A stretch of DNA of 11,361 nucleotides from Lunatibacter sp035460985 (GTDB lineage: Bacteria; Bacteroidota; Bacteroidia; Cytophagales; Cyclobacteriaceae), in assembly GCA_035460985.1 (NCBI GenBank), contig DATHWC010000371.1:1-11361 (forward strand), given 5' to 3'. Below, one piece after another: positions 6,197-11,361 of this stretch. The notes beneath the pieces were generated by a model. The model was not told where the DNA came from. It searched no databases and worked only from the letters and a program-made list of their open reading frames with translations. Numbering within the stretch: position 1 is the first letter of the stretch; every line of letters begins with the position of its first letter. The translations under genes were made by a program, and so were the position numbers.

Positions 6197-6342
6197 CGAA
6201 TGTCAAAAAAGGGATTGTCGTAGAAGAAATTATTCCAGTTTCTTTAGAAGCTTTTAAAATAGAAAGACCAAGTTTTATGCTTATAAAAACAGATGATCTC
6301 ATCCGGATAAATTTTCACCTTGAGTTTTTCCCAGAAAACTAA
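6181..6342 (+). pseudogene. C-terminal remnant of a second protein, possibly YceI-like
   Basis: A 53-codon open stretch with no start codon of its own at the 5' end, in a different frame from the preceding gene. It reads FEANVANVKKGIVVEEIIP and continues with VSLEAFKIERPSFMLIKTDD and INFHLEFFPEN before TAA (6340-6342). The alternating hydrophobic pattern and the IERPSFMLIKTDD segment look like the last strands of a YceI-type lipocalin-like beta barrel, a family often found beside metal-response genes in Bacteroidota. The assignment is from memory and tentative. It fills most of the gap between the truncated membrane protein and the permease, whose ATG follows 28 bp later. Confidence 0.5.
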
Positions 6343-6370
6343 CAAAAAAAACAGAAAGCCATAAAAGAAC

Positions 6371-9300
6371 ATGCTAGATAAAATCATCCGGTGGAGTGTT
6401 GAAAATAAAATTATTGTCTTCCTTTTTATTTTTGCTCTTATTGGGTTTGGAACCTATTCATTGACACAGATCCCCATCGGAGCCGTTCCGGACGTGACCA
6501 ACAATCAGGTGCAGGTTATCACCACTTCGAGAAACCTGTCAACAGAAGATGTAGAAAAATACCTGACTTACCCGATTGAACTGGAAATGGTCAACCTGCC
6601 GGGAGTAAAGGAGATCCGCTCGGTTTCCAAATTCGGGTTATCGGTGGTAACCATCGTTTTTGAGGATAAAATGGGTACCTATCTGCCCCGTCAGTTGATA
6701 GCGGAGAAAATCAAAACAGCGGAGGAAAATATTCCCACCGGATTTGGCCAGCCGTTTATGGGGCCTATTTCCACAGGACTAGGAGAGATATTCCAATACA
6801 TCATCGATGTCAAACCCGGCTATGAAGACAGGTATAGCTTGACAGACCTAAGGACGATTCAGGATTGGGTAGTAAAAAGACAACTTTCGGGAATTGCCGG
6901 CGTCGTGGAAGTCAATACCTGGGGCGGATTTTTGAAACAATATGAGGTGGCGGTCAGTCCCGAGCGGCTTAAATCCATGAACATCGACCTTCTCCAGGTT
7001 TTCCAGGCACTTGAAGCAAACAACTCCATTGCAGGTGGAGGATATATTGAAAAGACCAATGAATCCTATTTTATCCGGGCGGAAGGTCAAGTCAAGACCC
7101 TGGAGGAAATCGGGCTGATTGTGGTGGATATCCGCGATGGTATGCCCATCTATGTAAGAGATTTGGCGAAAGTAGGATTTGGACACGCCAATCGGTTTGG
7201 GGCAATCACGGCAAACGGGCAAGGTGAAAAAGTTCTCGGTCAAGTTATGATGCTCAAAGACGCCGATTCAAAAGCGACAATAGACCGGGTGAAAGAAAAA
7301 CTGGAACAAATCTCTCCAACACTTCCAGAAGGGATCGTGGTCAATGGCTTTTTGGACAGAAGTGAACTGATCGGCAAGACCACTTTCACCATTGCGGAAA
7401 ACCTGATTCTAGGCTGTTTGATTGTCGTGTTTGTAGTGGTTTTGCTTTTGGGAAATTTTAGATCTGGATTGGTAGTATCATCTGTCATCCCCCTGAGCTT
7501 ATTCTTTGCACTGTCCATGATGTACCTATTTGGGGTAGATGCGAATCTCATGAGTCTCGGAGCGATTGACTTCGGTATCATAATCGATGGTGCGGTCATC
7601 ATCGTAGAATTCATTGCTTTTCAGCTGACGGCAAAATATGCTATGCTCTTAGGACTTTCAAAATCTGAAATGAAAATCCAAAAAGACAAAATCGCCATCG
7701 AAAGCGCTTCCAAAATGATGCATTCGGCTGTTTTTGGACAGATTATCATCATCATCGTCTTTATTCCCATACTGTCCCTTTCGGGTGTGGAAGGAAAAAT
7801 GTTCGGCCCCATGGCTAAAGTGTTCAGCTTTGCACTTCTAGGGACCATGATATTAGGACTTACCTATGTGCCTGTCGTAGCATCGCTCTTTCTCAAAGCC
7901 ACTGACCCAAAAAAGAGAACAATCAGTAATAGGCTTATTGATTGGATCAACAGCGTATATCAGCCATCAATCTCTTGGGCATTGGAAAGAAAAAAGACCG
8001 TTCTAAGCATTGCCGTGGTATTATTGATTGTCTCTTTTGGAATATTTTCCAGAATGGGTGCGGAATTCATTCCTACGCTGGATGAAGGTGATTTTGTTAT
8101 TCAACCTGTTTTAAAAACAGGTACCACACTCAGCAATACCATCGAAATTACAACCGAAATTGAGAAAATTCTTCTCTCATTTCCTGAGGTGGATCAGGTA
8201 GTTAGCCGTATCGGTGCCGCAGAAATCCCCACCGATCCGATGTCTATGGAAGAAAGTGACATCATAGTGACCTTAAGATCCCATAAGGAATGGACTAGTG
8301 CGTCCACCAAAGACGAATTGGCAGACGCATTCAAAGAATCCCTGTCGGTCATAGCCGGATTGGAGTTTGAGTTCACCCAACCTATTGAAATGAGATTCAA
8401 TGAGTTGATTACAGGTGTCCGGGCTGATTTGGCCATAAAAGTATTTGGGGAAGATCTTACTTTGCTTAACGAGAAAGCCCAGGAAATTGAAGCTGCCATC
8501 CGTGGGGTGGAGGGAGCTGCCGATATAATTGTCGAAAAAACAGCGGGATTGCCCCAGATGAAAATCAGGTATGATCGTGAGAAGATTGCCAAGTATGGAA
8601 TCAACATAAGTACCCTGAATGATATTATTACCATGGGCTTTGCAGGAAAGACTGCAGGAACGGTTTTCGAGGGGGAAAAGCAATTTGATCTGGTCACCAG
8701 ATTTCCAATTGAATTTAGAAAAGACCTCGACAATATTAGACAGGCATCCGTCAATCTTCCCAATGGCAGTTCCCTGCCATTAAGTGAATTTGCCGAAATC
8801 TATCTTGACAAAGGCCCTGCTAAAATATCCCGTGATGGTACGAGAAGAAGAGTGGTGATAGGCGTCAACGTTAGAAATAGGGATTTACAGTCGGTAGTAA
8901 ATGATATCCAGGCCATTATTCAATCCAACGTGGTGCTACCGGAAGGGTATTATGTGGATTATGGCGGTCAGTTCGAAAACCTTAATATGGCTAAAGCAAG
9001 GTTGATTGTTGCTGTTCCTATAGCATTGGCCCTGATATTCTTACTCCTGTTCTTTGCCCTTTCCTCGATAAAGGAAGCCCTGATGATCTATACCGCCATT
9101 CCTTTTTCCGCTGTAGGCGGAATCCTGCTGCTATACTTCCGGGGAATGCCATTTAGTATATCGGCTGGGGTGGGTTTTATCGCCCTGTTCGGGATTGCCG
9201 TTCTCAATGGAATCGTACTTATCGAGCATTTCAAGGAATTGCAAAAGGAGCATGTTGGAGACCTTAAATCCTTAATTTTAAGAGGAACCAAAGAAAGACT

Positions 9301-9508
9301 CCGCCCTGTTTTACTTACGGCAGCGGCAGCGGCAATGGGTTTTTTGCCGATGGCTATTTCAACTTCTGCGGGTGCGGAAGTGCAGCGGCCATTGGCAACG
9401 GTGGTTGTGGGAGGCTTAATATCTGCTACCTTGCTCACAATGATAGTTCTCCCGGTATTATACACGATGTTTCATTCAACAAAAAAAAACCATGAAGCTC
9501 ACGAGTAA
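6371..9508 (+). CDS. Heavy-metal efflux RND permease (CzcA/CusA family)
   Basis: 1045 residues, full length for the HME-RND family. This inner-membrane, proton-driven pump subunit passes metal ions to the outer-membrane channel. Visible parts are TM1 (about 11-32, IIVFLFIFALIGFGTYSL), the first periplasmic loop starting with QIPIGAVPDVTNNQVQV, TM2-6 (about 340-505), TM7 (about 535-555), the second loop starting with GAEFIPTLDEGDFVIQP, and TM8-12 (about 875-1035) ending with GAEVQRPLATVVVGG. The proton/metal relay motif reads GAIDFGIIIDGAVIIVEF, placing Asp400, Asp406 and Glu413 where CzcA has Asp402, Asp408 and Glu415. That favours divalent cations (Co/Zn/Cd/Ni) over the Cu(I)/Ag(I) type, whose motif differs. 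Phe414 replaces the usual Asn after the Glu. Its last 17 bp overlap the outer-membrane factor gene, indicating coupled translation. Confidence 0.96.
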   Translation: MLDKIIRWSVENKIIVFLFIFALIGFGTYSLTQIPIGAVPDVTNNQVQVITTSRNLSTEDVEKYLTYPIELEMVNLPGVKEIRSVSKFGLSVVTIVFEDKMGTYLPRQLIAEKIKTAEENIPTGFGQPFMGPISTGLGEIFQYIIDVKPGYEDRYSLTDLRTIQDWVVKRQLSGIAGVVEVNTWGGFLKQYEVAVSPERLKSMNIDLLQVFQALEANNSIAGGGYIEKTNESYFIRAEGQVKTLEEIGLIVVDIRDGMPIYVRDLAKVGFGHANRFGAITANGQGEKVLGQVMMLKDADSKATIDRVKEKLEQISPTLPEGIVVNGFLDRSELIGKTTFTIAENLILGCLIVVFVVVLLLGNFRSGLVVSSVIPLSLFFALSMMYLFGVDANLMSLGAIDFGIIIDGAVIIVEFIAFQLTAKYAMLLGLSKSEMKIQKDKIAIESASKMMHSAVFGQIIIIIVFIPILSLSGVEGKMFGPMAKVFSFALLGTMILGLTYVPVVASLFLKATDPKKRTISNRLIDWINSVYQPSISWALERKKTVLSIAVVLLIVSFGIFSRMGAEFIPTLDEGDFVIQPVLKTGTTLSNTIEITTEIEKILLSFPEVDQVVSRIGAAEIPTDPMSMEESDIIVTLRSHKEWTSASTKDELADAFKESLSVIAGLEFEFTQPIEMRFNELITGVRADLAIKVFGEDLTLLNEKAQEIEAAIRGVEGAADIIVEKTAGLPQMKIRYDREKIAKYGINISTLNDIITMGFAGKTAGTVFEGEKQFDLVTRFPIEFRKDLDNIRQASVNLPNGSSLPLSEFAEIYLDKGPAKISRDGTRRRVVIGVNVRNRDLQSVVNDIQAIIQSNVVLPEGYYVDYGGQFENLNMAKARLIVAVPIALALIFLLLFFALSSIKEALMIYTAIPFSAVGGILLLYFRGMPFSISAGVGFIALFGIAVLNGIVLIEHFKELQKEHVGDLKSLILRGTKERLRPVLLTAAAAAMGFLPMAISTSAGAEVQRPLATVVVGGLISATLLTMIVLPVLYTMFHSTKKNHEAHE

Positions 9509-10703
9509 GACTCTTTATTTCCTCCTTTGGTTGTTTTTAGCCTTTCCTTACAAGACTTTTTCCCAAAAAGCAACACTGGATCTTGCCGCAGCCATAGACT
9601 CAGCCCTACAAAATAACCTGGGCCTTCAATCAGCCTATCAAAAATTAGAAGCCACAAGAGCGATGATTCCAATGGGGTTCAATTTGGATAAGACCCAAGT
9701 CTTTTATAGGCATGACCAAAATGACGTTGCTGAAAATGGCTTATCAAACAAAGTCTTCGGTATAAGCCAAAACCTGCAGTTTCCCACTGTCTATGGAAAA
9801 CAACGCCAAGTATATGAAGATATGACTATGGTAGAACAGCAACAGTTTTATCTGACCCAAAATCAGATTATCAAAGAAGTATCACAGGCCTTTTATACCA
9901 TATTGTACCTTCAGAAGCTTGAGGAAAATTATCGCTTTTTGGACAGCCTTTACCAGCAGTTTTCCATTGCGGCAGATAGAAGGTATGATGTGGGTGAAAC
10001 TAACTACCTCGAAAAATTAACTGCCCGTAGCAAAATGCGGGAGCTTGCTGTACGGCTCGCACAGACCACTGAAAGCAAAAATCAGACATATGTTAGATTG
10101 GAACAACTCATACAATCAGGTGGGGAATTTGAGGTCCCAGACCAAGTTCTTCAACCCTTGCCAACAAAGGACTGGAAGGAAGAAACGCATCCCGGCATAC
10201 AGTTTTTTCAGCAATCTATAAATTGGAGAGCGGATATTTTATCCCTAGAAAAGCAAAGGCTTCTGCCCGACCTACATGGTGAGTTTTTCCGAGGAACAAA
10301 TACCGGTCCTAATGCAAGAGTTTATCCGGGTATCCAAGTTGGGGTTTCTATCCCACTTTGGTTTGGAGCCCAAAAAGCCAAAATAAATTCTTCGAAATAT
10401 GAACTGGCCCAGACCAACTTGGCAGCCGAAAATTATGGCTTTCAACTTGCCAATAGGAGAGAGCAACTGGTAATAGAATTGCAGAAATTCCAAGAGGCGA
10501 TATCATTCTATACTGAGGAAGGTCAGCAGCTAAGCAAGCAGCTAATCACCCAAGGAAATCAAGCATTCAAAGGTGGTGAAATCGACTTCTTTCAGTATGT
10601 GCTGCTGCTTGAGAATTCCAGAAATATTGAGGTCGATTACCTTGTCAATCTTCAAGGGTACAATATGACCGTGTTGGAAATCAACTACCTGATCAATCCC
10701 TAA
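9492..10703 (+). CDS. TolC-family outer-membrane efflux channel (CzcC/CusC-like)
   Basis: 403 residues with an N-terminal signal peptide (to about residue 24, FPYKTFS then Gln) and no lipoprotein Cys. The mature part has the two-repeat outer-membrane efflux layout: long heptad-like helices (for example LDLAAAIDSALQNNLGLQSA, and QAFYTILYLQKLEENYRFLD near 140) alternating with short beta segments (GISQNLQFP and GVSIPLWF). The second repeat mirrors the first. It would form the trimeric channel of the tripartite pump. The ATG lies inside the end of the permease gene (17-bp overlap) and gives the only sensible signal peptide. The adaptor gene begins 3 bp after its stop. The order permease, channel, adaptor is common in Bacteroidota and differs from the E. 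coli cusCFBA order. Confidence 0.93.
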   Translation: MKLTSKTLYFLLWLFLAFPYKTFSQKATLDLAAAIDSALQNNLGLQSAYQKLEATRAMIPMGFNLDKTQVFYRHDQNDVAENGLSNKVFGISQNLQFPTVYGKQRQVYEDMTMVEQQQFYLTQNQIIKEVSQAFYTILYLQKLEENYRFLDSLYQQFSIAADRRYDVGETNYLEKLTARSKMRELAVRLAQTTESKNQTYVRLEQLIQSGGEFEVPDQVLQPLPTKDWKEETHPGIQFFQQSINWRADILSLEKQRLLPDLHGEFFRGTNTGPNARVYPGIQVGVSIPLWFGAQKAKINSSKYELAQTNLAAENYGFQLANRREQLVIELQKFQEAISFYTEEGQQLSKQLITQGNQAFKGGEIDFFQYVLLLENSRNIEVDYLVNLQGYNMTVLEINYLINP

Positions 10704-10706
10704 CTT

Positions 10707-11361
10707 ATGAGAAATTATTTCTATATAGCCCTTCTTTTGGCACTTTCATCTCCATTGTATTATGCATGTGGGACGAGTAAAGACCAATCCATCGAAATAC
10801 CTCATGAGAGGGATCCCAATGAAATCATCATTACGCAAACGCAGTTTGACAAAGCGCAAATGGCTTGGGATTCACTTTCAGCCCATACCTTTTCGGATTT
10901 CATCCTTACTAATGGTATCGTCAATATTCCCGCTGAAGGACGCTTTGATGTGAGTTCTTATTTTGGGGGAAACATCATCCGGTTTGACTTGTTGGTAGGT
11001 CAAAAGATTCAAAAAGGACAAGTTCTCTTTACCTTGGAAAACCCGGAATTTGTGCAGATGCAACAGGATTACTTGGATGCGATGAGCCAGCTGTCCTACC
11101 TCAAGTCGGACTATGAACGCCAAAAAACGCTCAATGCTGAAAATATCTCCTCGCAAAAGAGTTTTGCCAAAGCAGAGTACGACTACAAAAGCACCATGGC
11201 TATCACAGAAAGCCTCCGGAAAAAACTGGAGTTGGTCAATATATCCGCCAGCGATCTGGACCCTACCAAAATCACCTCCAGGGCCAATATCTATGCACCC
11301 ATTTCAGGCTTCATTGAATCCATAAAAGTCAACCAAGGAACTTACCTCAAACCTTCTGATA
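10707..11361 (+). CDS. RND periplasmic adaptor (CzcB/CusB-like membrane fusion protein), cut by window edge
   Basis: 218 complete codons, open to the right edge; the family is about 370-420 residues. The N-terminus has a hydrophobic signal (YFYIALLLALSSPLYYA) followed by Cys21. YYA-Cys is a poor but possible lipobox, so the protein may be a lipoprotein anchored in the inner membrane. A first lipoyl-like half-motif (GGNIIRFDLLVGQKIQKGQV) is followed by a coiled-coil hairpin (about 115-175, FVQMQQDYLDAMSQLSYLKS onward) and the returning lipoyl half (IYAPISGFIESIKVNQGTYL). The hairpin is the part expected to contact the TolC-family channel. The visible part has no His- or Met-rich metal-binding extension. 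Metal specificity cannot be judged from it. Confidence 0.93.
   Translation, partial: MRNYFYIALLLALSSPLYYACGTSKDQSIEIPHERDPNEIIITQTQFDKAQMAWDSLSAHTFSDFILTNGIVNIPAEGRFDVSSYFGGNIIRFDLLVGQKIQKGQVLFTLENPEFVQMQQDYLDAMSQLSYLKSDYERQKTLNAENISSQKSFAKAEYDYKSTMAITESLRKKLELVNISASDLDPTKITSRANIYAPISGFIESIKVNQGTYLKPSD

Noticed and set aside
8194..8763. Long minus-strand open frames (also 6848-7243, 7240-7614, 8273-8683, 9088-9465) opposite the permease
   Set aside because: They lie entirely within the strongly supported permease gene, overlap each other, and show no recognisable domain.
10762..10953. Short plus-strand frames within 10762-11325, and a minus-strand frame at 10878-11156
   Set aside because: They are out-of-frame shadows of the adaptor gene, which has a signal sequence, lipoyl motifs and coiled coil in its own frame.

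Overview
The window looks like a chromosomal segment from a Bacteroidota (Bacteroidetes) bacterium, probably a Cytophagales or Flavobacteriia-like environmental species. The reasons are the fused type I DAHP synthase/chorismate mutase followed by aroB, the lack of Shine-Dalgarno sites, two promoters with the Bacteroidetes -7 element TAnnTTTG, a remnant of a hybrid two-component regulator, and a Cus/Czc operon in the order permease, outer-membrane factor, adaptor. No RNA gene, CRISPR array or intact mobile element was seen.

Left block (1-2316, minus strand): an aromatic amino acid operon reading leftward, with DAHP synthase/chorismate mutase followed 37 bp later by aroB, which runs off the left edge. 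In front of it is what appears to be a complete ribosome-mediated attenuator that standard annotation would miss: a promoter, a 31-residue Phe/Tyr-rich leader peptide (2186-2281), mutually exclusive RNA pairings, and a GNRA-loop terminator with a U tract just before the start codon. Phe/Tyr supply would thus control entry into the pathway.

Middle block (about 2312-3314): decayed genes. A minus-strand remnant keeps only the start of the receiver domain and the AraC DNA-binding end of a hybrid two-component regulator. It abuts a plus-strand, 5'-truncated and frameshifted superfamily 1 helicase fragment.

Right block (3361-11361, plus strand): a metal-efflux island. An OmpR-family response regulator and its histidine kinase (4-bp overlap) are preceded by four TTAAG direct repeats at exact 11-bp spacing. 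The same repeat recurs between the kinase and the next operon, just upstream of a TAnnTTTG promoter, so the regulator probably controls both itself and the efflux genes. The target operon starts with a truncated membrane protein carrying histidines (b561-like appearance), joined out of frame to the C-terminal end of a second, probably YceI-like, protein. An HME-RND permease (CzcA/CusA family, with the divalent-cation-type DFG..D.....E motif), a TolC-family outer-membrane protein and a periplasmic adaptor cut by the right edge follow. Together the last three would form a tripartite pump moving metal ions from periplasm and cytoplasm out of the cell under control of the two-component system.
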